This document shows positions 1 to 7,880 of a DNA stretch of 64,000 nt, one piece after another. Under the pieces are notes generated by a model. The model made no database searches, was not told the DNA's origin, and worked only from the letters and a program-made list of their open reading frames with translations. Position 1 is the first letter of the stretch. Every line of letters begins with the position of its first letter. Both the position numbers and the translations under genes were made by a program. The stretch is from positions 1-64,000 of the forward strand of contig NZ_JAELUG010000004.1 in assembly GCF_016429255.1 (NCBI RefSeq), read 5' to 3'. The DNA is from Rhizobium sp. ASV8 (GTDB lineage Bacteria > Pseudomonadota > Alphaproteobacteria > Rhizobiales > Rhizobiaceae).

Positions 1-2250
1 GAGGGTCGTACGAGCATTCCCTCCCTATTGGCCGAAATCGGCACGAACAAGCTGCAGGGCAAGCTGGATCTCTCCCCAAGCTTCGAGCCGAACGGCGCGC
101 TGACATTCGACTTGCCCGACCTCAGCCTGCTCGCCGCTCTCGCCGGACAGAAGGCGGAGGGCGACCTCAAGGGCTCGCTCGACATTTTGAGCGCCAACGG
201 CAAGATCGGGTTGAAGGTCAACGCCAGCGGCAACGGCATCCGGCGCGACGATCTGGTCGTCAGCAAGCCAGCAGTGGCACTTACCGTCGACGATCTCAAG
301 GCATTCTCGGCCAATGGCAGCATCCGCGCCGACGCGATCGCCTCCGGTGCAAACCGCATCGCCGATCTGGGTTTGACCTTTGCGCAACAGGGTAGCCGCA
401 CCAATTTCGATCTGAAATCGAGTTACGACAACGCACCGCTGACCACACGCGGCAGCGTCGAGACGGCTGGCGGCCAGACGACCGTAAGCCTTGATGCTTT
501 TGCGGGCGCGCCGCGCACGATCCCGGTCAAGCTCGCTGCTCCCACAAAGATCGTGCTCAAGGACGGCATCGTCACGTTGAACGGCCTGACCCTTCAGACG
601 GGCGGCGGTTCCGTCACCGTCGACGGCACGGCCGGCCAGGCGTTGAACATCAATGCCAAGATCGCCAACCTGCCTGCGAGCCTTGCCAACGTCTTCGCGC
701 CGACACTTGCCGCCGAAGGCGTCATCTCCGGCACCGTATCGGTCACCGGCAAAGCCACATCGCCTGTCGTGGCGTTCCAGACCAATTGGTCGGGCGCCGC
801 CACCAGCCAGACGAAATCGGCCGGCCTTGCGCCGCTCGGCATCAAGGCGGATGGCAAATTCGCCGACAACGTCGTCACCATCAATACCAATCTGACCGGA
901 CAAAGCGGCTTGGCGCTCAACGGCGGTGGTACGCTCGCCATCGCCGGCAGCAAGGCCATGGCGCTAAAATTCTCCGGTAATCTGCCATTCGACGCGCTTG
1001 CCGGCCAGCTTGCCGCGCAGGGCCTCGTCATGACCGGTGCGGCCAAAATCGACATGCAGGTCGGCGGTACGACCGCAGCGCCGGCCATCACCGGCTCGAT
1101 TTCCACCGACGGCGCCAAGCTTGTCGACGTGCGCCGCAACCTCACCTTGAACGGTCTCGCGGTAGCCGTGACGCTGGACGGAAAGCAGGCCGTCATCTCC
1201 CGGCTGAGCGGTAACCTGGCGAGCGGCGGCAGCATTTCGGGCAGCGGTACGGTCGGCATCACCCCCGACAGCGGTTTCCCCGCCGATATCCAGGTGAAGT
1301 TCAACAACGCCACCTATGTCGACGGGACACTGGTGGCGGCAACAGTCAACGGCACGCTCGGCGTCAAGGGGCCGCTGATGACCGCGCCGATGCTGACGGG
1401 CAATCTGCGCATCAACAAGGCGTCGATCACCGTGCCCGAAAAGCTGCCGGCATCGCTCTCCGAGATCAATATCAAGCACAAGAACGCCTCCGCCGCCGTC
1501 AAGGCCCAGTTCAAGGACCAGCAGCCGGAAGGGCCGCGAAGCAAGTCGACGACGCTCGGCATCGACTTGCAGCTCGATGCGCCCTCGCAGATTTTCGTAC
1601 GCGGTCGCGGGATCGATGCGGAGCTGGGCGGCAGCCTCACGGTTCGTGGCACTGCGGCAGAACCGGTCGTATCCGGCGGCTTCACCATGCGGCGCGGCCG
1701 CTTGACCATCCTCAGCCGGCGGCTGGATTTTACCGACAGCAGCAAGATCACCTTCGGCGGCGACCTGACGCCCGCGCTCAACATGGAGGCGACGTCTTCG
1801 GTGAGCTCCACCACCATCACGGTGGACGTAACAGGCCTCGCGACCGACCCGCAGATCGGCTTTTCCTCCTCCCCCGCCTTGCCGCAGGACGAGGTGCTGG
1901 CCCAGTTGATCTTCGGCCAGTCGATGTCGAAACTGTCGGCCATGCAGATCGCTCAGCTGGCCGATGCGGCAAGCCAGCTGGCAGGCGGTCGCTCCACCTC
2001 GCTGTTCGAAGGTCTGCGCAGCCATCTCGGTGTTGACGATCTTGATATCTCGACCGATGCGAACGGCCAGGCACAGGTCGGCGCCGGCAAATACATCAAC
2101 AAGCGTACCTATATCGAGCTCCAGCAGGGCGCTTCCAACAACACCAAGGCGATCATCAATCTCGATGTCGGGCGCGGCGTAAAACTGCGCGGCGCAGCTG
2201 GATCGGACGGTGCGGGCGAAGCCGGCATCGTCTACGAGCACGAATATTAG
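1..2250 (+). CDS. tamB: Translocation and assembly module TamB, C-terminal part (5' end outside window)
   Basis: The reading frame is open from the first base, so the gene starts upstream and only about 749 C-terminal residues are visible. The protein is rich in short beta-strand repeats with many Gly, Thr, Asn and Asp residues. It ends in a DUF490/TamB-like domain: a segment resembling LPQDEVLAQLIFGQS near residues 621-635, then a strand-rich tail ending in Tyr. TamB is an inner-membrane-anchored periplasmic protein that works with the Omp85 protein TamA in outer-membrane assembly and phospholipid transport. A tamA gene is expected upstream but cannot be seen. The family call is secure from the C-terminal domain; the N-terminal anchor is not in the window. 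Confidence 0.88.
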   Translation, partial: EGRTSIPSLLAEIGTNKLQGKLDLSPSFEPNGALTFDLPDLSLLAALAGQKAEGDLKGSLDILSANGKIGLKVNASGNGIRRDDLVVSKPAVALTVDDLKAFSANGSIRADAIASGANRIADLGLTFAQQGSRTNFDLKSSYDNAPLTTRGSVETAGGQTTVSLDAFAGAPRTIPVKLAAPTKIVLKDGIVTLNGLTLQTGGGSVTVDGTAGQALNINAKIANLPASLANVFAPTLAAEGVISGTVSVTGKATSPVVAFQTNWSGAATSQTKSAGLAPLGIKADGKFADNVVTINTNLTGQSGLALNGGGTLAIAGSKAMALKFSGNLPFDALAGQLAAQGLVMTGAAKIDMQVGGTTAAPAITGSISTDGAKLVDVRRNLTLNGLAVAVTLDGKQAVISRLSGNLASGGSISGSGTVGITPDSGFPADIQVKFNNATYVDGTLVAATVNGTLGVKGPLMTAPMLTGNLRINKASITVPEKLPASLSEINIKHKNASAAVKAQFKDQQPEGPRSKSTTLGIDLQLDAPSQIFVRGRGIDAELGGSLTVRGTAAEPVVSGGFTMRRGRLTILSRRLDFTDSSKITFGGDLTPALNMEATSSVSSTTITVDVTGLATDPQIGFSSSPALPQDEVLAQLIFGQSMSKLSAMQIAQLADAASQLAGGRSTSLFEGLRSHLGVDDLDISTDANGQAQVGAGKYINKRTYIELQQGASNNTKAIINLDVGRGVKLRGAAGSDGAGEAGIVYEHEY

Positions 2251-2635
2251 GCCTCGGAAACCTGTACCGCCGGTCTTCGGCTGGATAAATGGGTTCAGGA
2301 GCGCCGATTGCCGTTGAACAGCCCGACCCCGCTGCAAGCGCCTCTAACCTGCTCGAGATCCAGCGACGATGGCGCCGGCCGCCGCTTCATCCGTGCAGAA
2401 ACGACCGCACGCGCCGACAAATCGCAATCGCCGGGATGAAACGGGAATGCGCATTGTTGCTCAATGTACTGAGCAGGTCGCACACAAAGCCACCCTTACG
2501 CCTATCATTATGGCAAATCGCATTGAACAATCTGTCGAAAGCTCATCAATTTTCGACAATTTTCCATCTTTTTGCTGTCATGCAGAAAATCAATAATGCC
2601 CGAACCAATAGCATCCAACTCTCGGAGCAGTGCCG
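2251..2635. other. Intergenic region between tamB and arginase (385 bp)
   Basis: No convincing gene lies here; a 116-codon frame on the + strand has no family features and poor composition. The left half is GC-rich. The right half (about 2500-2600) is AT-rich and should hold the arginase promoter. A weak 6-bp hairpin lies at 2458-2475, and a much better 8-bp dyad at 2533-2558 is listed separately. Confidence 0.6.
2533..2558. promoter_or_regulatory. Inverted repeat upstream of arginase, candidate operator
   Basis: Two perfect 8-bp arms, TGTCGAAA at 2533-2540 and TTTCGACA at 2551-2558, are separated by 10 bp in an AT-rich stretch about 80 bp before the arginase start. Spacing and symmetry suit a dimeric regulator. 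Which regulator (Lrp-type, ArgR-type or other) cannot be told from the site. Confidence 0.45.
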
Positions 2636-3571
2636 ATGAATACGCAATCCACCACCATCACATTGATCGGCGTTCCCCTTGAAGAAGGTTCGGGCCGCCG
2701 TGGCGCCGGCATGGGCCCGACAGCTCTGCGCATCGCCGGCATCGAAACCACGCTGATCGAACTCGGCCACCACGTGACCGACAGCGGCGACCTTCGCCCG
2801 ACGCCGGCAGCAGACCTGCCCGAAGATCCGAAGGCGCACAATCTGAAGATTGTCGGCGCCTTCACGCGCTCTCTCGAAGAAAAGGTCTATGACGTCGCAT
2901 CCTCCGGCGGCTTCCCGCTGATCCTCGGCGGCGACCACAGCCTGTCCATGGGCAGCGTTTCCGGCATGGCGCGCCATGCCGCCGAAGTCGGCCGTCCCCT
3001 CTTCGTCCTCTGGCTCGACGCACATTCCGATTTCAATTCGCCGGCGACATCGCCGTCAGGCAATATTCACGGGATGCCGGTCGCCTTCTTCTGCGGTGAA
3101 GCCGAAATCGCGAACATCCTGCCGGCCGGCCGGCCGCTGGTCGACCCGACCAAGGTCTTCCAGGTCGGCATCCGCTCCGTTGATCCGCGCGAGCGCGAGG
3201 AAATTCGCGAACACGGCGTCAATGTCTTCGACATGCGCTCGCTCGACGAGCAGGGCGTAGCCGCCATCATGCGCAAGGTGCTCGATACCGTGAGCGCCGC
3301 CAACGGCCTGCTGCATGTGAGCTTCGACGTCGATTTTCTCGATCCGGACATCGCGCCGGGCGTAGGAACCACGGTACCGGGTGGCGCGACCTATCGCGAA
3401 GCGCATCTCATCATGGAGATGCTCTCCGACAGCAACCTCGTCTCGTCGCTGGATCTGGTCGAACTCAATCCTTTCCTCGACGATCGCGGCAAGAGCGCCC
3501 GCGTCCTGGTGGAGATGGCGGCAAGCCTCTTCGGCCGCCGCATCTTCGACCGTCCGACCAGAGCGGCCTGA
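2636..3571 (+). CDS. rocF: Arginase
   Basis: This ureohydrolase hydrolyses L-arginine to ornithine and urea with a binuclear manganese centre. The metal-binding motifs are intact: GGDHS near residues 98-102, DAHSDFN near 128-134 and SFDVDFLDP near 229-237. At 311 residues it has normal family length. ATG 2636 is preferred over the in-frame GTG at 2630 because GGAG at 2624-2627 is 8 bp from the ATG and only 2 bp from the GTG. It stands alone between tamB and cheW, with an AT-rich upstream region carrying a dyad. It probably serves arginine catabolism as a nitrogen source. Agmatinase is an alternative within the superfamily, but the sequence reads as arginase. Confidence 0.9.
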   Translation: MNTQSTTITLIGVPLEEGSGRRGAGMGPTALRIAGIETTLIELGHHVTDSGDLRPTPAADLPEDPKAHNLKIVGAFTRSLEEKVYDVASSGGFPLILGGDHSLSMGSVSGMARHAAEVGRPLFVLWLDAHSDFNSPATSPSGNIHGMPVAFFCGEAEIANILPAGRPLVDPTKVFQVGIRSVDPREREEIREHGVNVFDMRSLDEQGVAAIMRKVLDTVSAANGLLHVSFDVDFLDPDIAPGVGTTVPGGATYREAHLIMEMLSDSNLVSSLDLVELNPFLDDRGKSARVLVEMAASLFGRRIFDRPTRAA

Positions 3572-3638
3572 CGGCGCTGTCCGGCTGGGAAAGAAATCCG
3601 GTGGCGGGTTGCCAGCGGGCGAGCATTCCTATCTGGGG

Positions 3639-3675
3639 CCACCCTCGTCCTTCGACAGGCTCAGGATGAGGGTGG
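3639..3675. repeat. REP-like palindromic intergenic element, unit 1
   Basis: Thirteen-base arms, CCACCCTCGTCCT at 3639-3651 and AGGATGAGGGTGG at 3663-3675, pair with one G-T mismatch. The sequence is of the kind found many times between rhizobial genes. It can fold as a hairpin in either strand and may act as an mRNA 3' end for arginase. Confidence 0.7.
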
Positions 3676-3733
3676 ATTGGGCCCTTTCTTCGATATAGCT
3701 TGCCCCTCTTGGCGGCAGCACTCGAAAGACCAG

Positions 3734-3778
3734 CCCTCATGGTGAGGAGGCCCAAAGGGCCGTCTCGAACCACGAGGG
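3734..3778. repeat. REP-like palindromic intergenic element, unit 2
   Basis: The outer arms CCCTCATGGT (3734-3743) and ACCACGAGGG (3769-3778) enclose a perfect inner hairpin GGCCC-AAA-GGGCC at 3749-3761. It resembles unit 1 in its CCCTC/GAGGG core and lies about 60 bp from it, making a composite two-unit element. Confidence 0.65.
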
Positions 3779-3942
3779 CGGGTGGCTGCTCTTCCCTTAC
3801 AACCTGGATACTTCCAGCATCTTGCTTTGCCAGCCAATACTAATGAAGCCGCTTGTATAGGTTTAGGTTTAAGCAATCTTCTTGTTCTATCGTAGCCTCA
3901 ACGCGCCGCATTTGGCGTTACGGTTCAATGGGAAGAACGTTC

Positions 3943-4419
3943 ATGGCCACGATCAATTCCACCAGCTTCAGCGGCGAAACACTGGAGATTATTGCTTTCC
4001 GGCTTCATGAGCAGGAATTCTGCGTCAAGACCACCACGATCCGCGAAATCCGCGGCTGGGCGCCGTCGACGCCGATCCCGCACGCACCGGCTGATGTCAT
4101 AGGCGTCATGAACCTGCGCGGCTCCGTGATCCCGATCATCGACCTTGCCTACAAGCTCGGCATGCAGAGCACGGTCGCCAACGAGCGCAGCGCAATCGTC
4201 GTTGCGGAAGTCCACAACATGGTCATCGGCATGCTGGTCGACCGCGTATCGGATATCCTCACCATCGCTTCCGACCAGGTTCAACCGGTTCCGGAAGTGA
4301 CGGCATCCTTCGACCGCGCTTATTGCGAAGGCATTATCGCCACAGAGAATGGAATGATCTGCTTCCTGAACCTTGCCAAGATGTTCAAGGAAAGCGAAGC
4401 AGAAGAACTGGCCGCCTAA
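3943..4419 (+). CDS. cheW: Chemotaxis coupling protein CheW
   Basis: CheW links chemoreceptors to the kinase CheA at the cytoplasmic face of the receptor array. This 158-residue protein shows the CheW core: LEIIAFRLHEQEFCVKT near the start, then VIGVMNLRGSVIPIIDL, the family's most conserved patch. The longer frame begins at 3853, but ATG 3943 is chosen because GGAAG at 3931-3935 precedes it by 7 bp and the first 30 codons of the longer frame look non-coding. A strong terminator follows at once, so it is monocistronic. The next gene is a soluble chemoreceptor on the same strand. No cheA, cheY or cheR is in the window, so the pair must feed a chemotaxis cluster elsewhere. Confidence 0.9.
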   Translation: MATINSTSFSGETLEIIAFRLHEQEFCVKTTTIREIRGWAPSTPIPHAPADVIGVMNLRGSVIPIIDLAYKLGMQSTVANERSAIVVAEVHNMVIGMLVDRVSDILTIASDQVQPVPEVTASFDRAYCEGIIATENGMICFLNLAKMFKESEAEELAA

Positions 4420-4437
4420 ACTCGCAGAATGTTGTTT

Positions 4438-4472
4438 GAAAAAGCCGCTACCTTTGGGTGGCGGCTTTTTTA
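4438..4472 (+). terminator. Rho-independent terminator after cheW
   Basis: A stem of GCCGCTACC (4444-4452) with GGTGGCGGC (4457-4465), one G-T pair and loop TTTG, is followed by a run of six T. It starts 24 bp after the cheW stop codon. Confidence 0.9.
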
Positions 4473-4716
4473 TTGCCGCTAATTTTAGGCAAGTGTATTT
4501 TATTTAGTTTATAATTTCTAATACGCTAAATTTTACTCAAAATTAATGGGGCCAACGCATCATTAACGTGTGAAGCGAGGAGAGAAATACAATCTCAACA
4601 TTCCGACCATTCCCGCGCGGAGCGCCGTAATTTCGGTGCGCCGACGAGCACGGCCGCCCGCTTCGATGCCATCAATCGACGCTTCGCAAGCGCGAGCCTT
4701 CTGAGAGGGAATAGGA
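4473..4716. promoter_or_regulatory. AT-rich leader of the chemoreceptor gene
   Basis: After the cheW terminator the region 4480-4550 is very AT-rich for this genome. It holds a perfect TATAAT at 4510-4515, a candidate -10 box, though the matching -35 position (AGGCAA) is poor. The remaining 150 bp before the chemoreceptor form a GC-rich leader with no gene. A purine-rich GAGAGGGAA shortly before 4717 serves as ribosome binding site. Confidence 0.4.
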
Positions 4717-6390
4717 ATGTTCAGCCTATCATCGGATGCTAGCCGCATTCTGTCCGCCGTTTCCAAGTCACAGGCCATCATCGAATTCGATCTTCAAGGT
4801 AAGATCCTGACCGCAAACGAGAATTTCTGCCGCGCGCTGGGTTATGACCTGAAAGAGATCGTCGGCAACCACCACCGCATGTTCTGCGAACCGACCTTTG
4901 TGACGACGCCCGCCTATCAGGATTTCTGGGCGCGTCTCGGCCGTGGCGAACATGATGCGGGCACCTACAAGCGATTTGCCAAGGGCAATCGCGAGATCTG
5001 GATCCAGGCCTCCTACAATCCCGTTTTCCGCAACGGCAAGCCGGTGAAAGTCGTCAAATTTGCCGCCGATGTCACCGAAACCAAGAAGAAGGCGATCGAC
5101 GATGCCGGCAAGCTTGCGGCCATCTCCCACTCGCAGGCGGTCATCGAATTCCTGCCGACCGGTGATATCCTGACGGCGAACGAGAACTTCTGCAACGCGC
5201 TGGGTTATACGCTCGGCGAGATCGTCGGAAAACATCACAGCATCTTCTGCGACCCGGCCTATACGCGCACGGAAGAGTACAAACGCTTCTGGCAGCGCCT
5301 GGCGCAAGGCGAGTTCATCGCCAACGAGTTCGTCCGCTACGGCAAGGGCGGCAAGGAAATCTGGATCCAGGCAGCCTATAATCCGATCGTCGACGCCGAC
5401 GGGCGGGTCTACAAGGTCGTGAAATTCGCAACCGACGTCACCTCGCGCATGAGCGCCATCAGTGAACTGGCAGGCGCGCTGCGCAGCCTGTCCGAAGGCG
5501 ACCTGACCAAGACGCTCGATCGATCCTTCGTGCCTTCGATGGAGCAGCTTCGCCACGACTTCAATGCAACGATCCAAAGGCTCTCGGAGACGCTGACAAC
5601 GGTTGGCGAAAATGCCAGCGCCATTGCCGCCGGTTCGCGCGAACTCGGAGATTCGGCGGAAGCCTTCTCGAGACGTACGGAGCAGCAGGCAGCGTCGGTA
5701 GAGGAAACCGCAGCCGCACTGGAAGAGATCACCACCACGGTCGCCGATTCCAGCCAGCGGGCAGAGGAAGCTGGGCGTCTGGTCGCGGAAACCAAGCGCG
5801 GCGCCGAACAATCCGGCACGGTGGTGCGCAGCGCCGTCGCCGCCATGGACCAGATCGAAAAATCCTCCCGCGAGATCACCAACATCATCGGCGTGATCGA
5901 CGACATCGCGTTCCAGACCAACCTTCTCGCGCTGAATGCCGGCGTCGAGGCGGCGCGGGCCGGCGAGGCAGGCAAGGGCTTTGCGGTCGTGGCACAGGAA
6001 GTGCGGGAGTTGGCGCAGCGCTCCGCCAGCGCCGCCAAGGAAATCAAGGCACTGATCACCACATCGAGCGAGCATGTGAAGAACGGCGTCGGCCTCGTCG
6101 GCCAGACGGGCAAGGCGCTGGAAGAAATCGTTACCCAGGTCGGCGACATCAACGCCAATGTCGCCGCCATCGTCAAGGCTTCCAAGGAACAGACGATCGG
6201 CCTCAGGGAAATCAATGCGGCGATCAATTCGCTCGATCAGACGACGCAACAGAACGCCGCCATGGTTGAAGAAAGCACCGCGGCAAGCCTCAGGCTTGCC
6301 AACGAAGCGGATACGCTTCACACACTGCTCGCCCAGTTCCGCATGGCGGATGCGATCATCAGGGAGATAGTTATGCGGCGGGCCGCCTGA
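4717..6390 (+). CDS. Soluble methyl-accepting chemotaxis protein with two PAS domains
   Basis: This 557-residue receptor has no membrane segment. Two PAS domains lie at about residues 17-121 and 138-242 and are clear duplicates: both contain ILTANENFC, GEIVG-like, FC(E/D)P and KEIWIQA-like strings. A short HAMP-like linker (245-295) and a full MCP signalling domain follow, with the highly conserved hairpin tip near residues 420-445. The PAS pair may bind haem, flavin or a small ligand, as in Aer-like energy-taxis receptors, but the ligand cannot be read from sequence. It follows an orphan cheW and ends at a strong terminator. No methylation pentapeptide was identified at the C-terminus. Confidence 0.9.
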   Translation: MFSLSSDASRILSAVSKSQAIIEFDLQGKILTANENFCRALGYDLKEIVGNHHRMFCEPTFVTTPAYQDFWARLGRGEHDAGTYKRFAKGNREIWIQASYNPVFRNGKPVKVVKFAADVTETKKKAIDDAGKLAAISHSQAVIEFLPTGDILTANENFCNALGYTLGEIVGKHHSIFCDPAYTRTEEYKRFWQRLAQGEFIANEFVRYGKGGKEIWIQAAYNPIVDADGRVYKVVKFATDVTSRMSAISELAGALRSLSEGDLTKTLDRSFVPSMEQLRHDFNATIQRLSETLTTVGENASAIAAGSRELGDSAEAFSRRTEQQAASVEETAAALEEITTTVADSSQRAEEAGRLVAETKRGAEQSGTVVRSAVAAMDQIEKSSREITNIIGVIDDIAFQTNLLALNAGVEAARAGEAGKGFAVVAQEVRELAQRSASAAKEIKALITTSSEHVKNGVGLVGQTGKALEEIVTQVGDINANVAAIVKASKEQTIGLREINAAINSLDQTTQQNAAMVEESTAASLRLANEADTLHTLLAQFRMADAIIREIVMRRAA

Positions 6391-6422
6391 TTTCGCTGCA
6401 GCTGTCTCATCAATATCAAGCC

Positions 6423-6452
6423 GCCCCGATCATTCGGGGCGTTGCTTTTTTC
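6423..6452 (+). terminator. Rho-independent terminator after the chemoreceptor
   Basis: The perfect 7-bp stem GCCCCGA (6423-6429) and TCGGGGC (6434-6440) with loop TCAT is followed by GTTGC and six T at about 6445-6451. It isolates the chemoreceptor from the downstream AlaRS-like gene. Confidence 0.9.
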
Positions 6453-6507
6453 AAAGCTCGCGATGCAACCGTCGAAAGACCCCGTCCGCAGGGAAAGACC
6501 TTGCCGG

Positions 6508-7440
6508 ATGGCTCACCTTGCAATCCGGGCGGGGCTTCTCTATTTTTCGCCTCGGCATATAAACCAAAAGGAGGTTGCCTATGACATCGCGGGACGCCTG
6601 ATACACGACTACCGTGACTACTGCCTTTCAAAAGGCATCGACTACGCATGCTTCGATTCCGTACGGCCGCACGACGATACCACGCTCTTCTGTAGCGCTG
6701 GCATGCAGCAGTACAAGCCGCTCTTCTCCAATCCCTCCCATAGGGGCACCGTCTCGAACAGTCAGGCATGCCTGCGGATGGGAGACCTCGACGAGATTGG
6801 CGACGGCACCCACTTCCTACATTTCACCATGCTCGGGCTGTTCTCCTTCCGGGAGATGACGCTTTCCGACGCCATCGACTTCTGGCTCGAATTTCTCGAG
6901 CTGATTGGAGCCTGGCCGGATCACGTCACGATCCATCCAAGCAAGATCGATGAATGGTCGCTGCTCTATCGCAGCCGCGTTCGGATCGTCGCAGACCCGG
7001 AATGCACGTGGAGCGACGGCAGTATCAAGGGCTATTGTACCGAGTTCTACAAGGATGGAATCGAGATCGGCAACATCGTCAATCCGCTCGGCACCTGTAT
7101 CGACGCTGGCTTTGGAGCCGAGCGACTCGACATGATTTCGAACGGGACATTGCCGGAGAATGCTCTCGAGACGCTTCGCAGCACGGCACTGAAGATCATC
7201 GATAGCGGCTATCATCCCGGGAACAAGGAGCAGGGCTATGTGCTTCGCAAGCTTCTGCGCCGCATCCACTCCGTTGGCGGTAAATTAGACCACCCGTTCT
7301 TCCAGCAGGAAGTGGAACGTCAGGAACGCCTCCTGCAGAAATACGAGCGGCTCCGTCACAAATACCCGGATAAATCCGTGGAGTGGTGGTTCGATACCCA
7401 TGGCATCGATCCCGAGACGATTTCGTCCGATCAGACCTGA
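6508..7440 (+). CDS. Free-standing alanyl-tRNA-synthetase-like catalytic domain; start uncertain, possible frameshift
   Basis: The protein resembles only the class II aminoacylation core of AlaRS plus the start of its helical domain. Visible anchors are PHDDTTLFCSAGMQQYK (ATP/alanine pocket), HFTMLGLFSFREM (motif 2 region), CTEFYKDGIEIGNIV, AGFGAERLDM (motif 3) and GYVLRKLLRRI. At about 310 residues it lacks the editing and C-Ala domains of the roughly 880-residue housekeeping enzyme, so it is a paralogue and not alaS. Its substrate is unknown; it might activate an amino acid for something other than tRNA charging. The start is unclear: ATG 6508 is in frame, but the best ribosome site and ATG (6568-6583) are in another frame. 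It lies alone between a terminator and a large palindrome, suggesting a transferred single-gene unit. Confidence 0.7.
   Translation: MAHLAIRAGLLYFSPRHINQKEVAYDIAGRLIHDYRDYCLSKGIDYACFDSVRPHDDTTLFCSAGMQQYKPLFSNPSHRGTVSNSQACLRMGDLDEIGDGTHFLHFTMLGLFSFREMTLSDAIDFWLEFLELIGAWPDHVTIHPSKIDEWSLLYRSRVRIVADPECTWSDGSIKGYCTEFYKDGIEIGNIVNPLGTCIDAGFGAERLDMISNGTLPENALETLRSTALKIIDSGYHPGNKEQGYVLRKLLRRIHSVGGKLDHPFFQQEVERQERLLQKYERLRHKYPDKSVEWWFDTHGIDPETISSDQT
6568..6601 (+). promoter_or_regulatory. Strong ribosome binding site and ATG opening an out-of-frame hexapeptide
   Basis: AAGGAGG at 6568-6574 is 6 bp before ATG 6581, the best translation start in the neighbourhood. That frame reads only MTSRDA before TGA at 6599-6601, while the AlaRS-like domain continues from the next base in another frame. 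If joined by a one-base change, MTSRDA plus LIHDYRDYCLSKG would align end to end with the normal AlaRS N-terminus. Confidence 0.6.
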
Positions 7441-7450
7441 GACAAAGATC

Positions 7451-7489
7451 TGCGTGCCCCGTAAGTCAAGTTGACCAACGGGGCACGCA
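7451..7489. repeat. Near-perfect 39-bp palindrome
   Basis: Twelve-base arms TGCGTGCCCCGT (7451-7462) and ACGGGGCACGCA (7478-7489) enclose a second palindrome GTCAA-G-TTGAC (7465-7475). Only two base pairs and the central base break the symmetry. It lies 11 bp after the AlaRS-like stop codon and 125 bp from the converging fdsD end. There is no T run, so it may be a strong mRNA 3' hairpin, a protein-binding dyad or a cruciform. Confidence 0.75.
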
Positions 7490-7613
7490 TCGATTCCGGA
7501 ACCATATCTCTCCGGTTTCACACCGTCCGATGGATCCTGAGTGGATCAATTTCAACCGAACAGCGCGTAAGTGCGCTTGAGCGTCACCCACACGCCCTCT
7601 CGTTTTCCGATTG

Positions 7614-7880
7614 CTAAGCCGGCTTAATTTCCTCTAGCGGCACCGGCTTGTGGATCAGCGCGGCTGCTTCCAGCACCAGAGGGTTGAGCCCGCTATCTCC
7701 GTGATCGATGATCGCGAAAAGCTGGCGCCGCATGCGCGGTTCCCAGAATTTGTTGATGTGTGTAGCCACACCCTCCACCGCCTCATCCGCCGGTTGGGTC
7801 TTGAAGAAAGTGGCGATCTGGTTCGCCATATAGATGAGCTTGGTTTCGGTCTTGCCGTGCGGTGTTTCGTCAGGCGACAT
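7614..7880 (-). CDS. fdsD: NAD-dependent formate dehydrogenase delta subunit
   Basis: This 88-residue protein matches the small FdsD family: LIYMANQIATFFKTQP followed by HINKFWEPRMRRQLFAIID. FdsD is found with soluble molybdenum-containing NAD-dependent formate dehydrogenases and is thought to help maturation or stability of the complex. It is the last gene of the fds operon. Its start overlaps the end of fdhD by 11 bp, which implies translational coupling. The family is small but its position after fdsGBA-fdhD is diagnostic. Confidence 0.88.
   Translation of the reverse strand: MSPDETPHGKTETKLIYMANQIATFFKTQPADEAVEGVATHINKFWEPRMRRQLFAIIDHGDSGLNPLVLEAAALIHKPVPLEEIKPA

Larger units (their letters stand above)
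3572..3942. other. Intergenic region with palindromic repeats before cheW (371 bp)
   Basis: The left two thirds carry two palindromic units (3639-3675 and 3734-3778). The right third, about 3800-3930, is less GC-rich and should hold the cheW promoter; it includes a tandem GTTTAG-like motif near 3860-3875. No gene was found. Confidence 0.6.

Noticed and set aside
2289..2639. A 116-codon open frame between tamB and arginase
   Set aside because: No recognisable features, odd Arg/Pro-rich composition, and it overlaps the arginase control region and ribosome site.
6442..6507. Upstream start of the AlaRS-like gene at TTG or ATG 6442
   Set aside because: The segment lies in the terminator hairpin of the preceding gene and has no ribosome site; ATG 6508 is the first plausible in-frame start.
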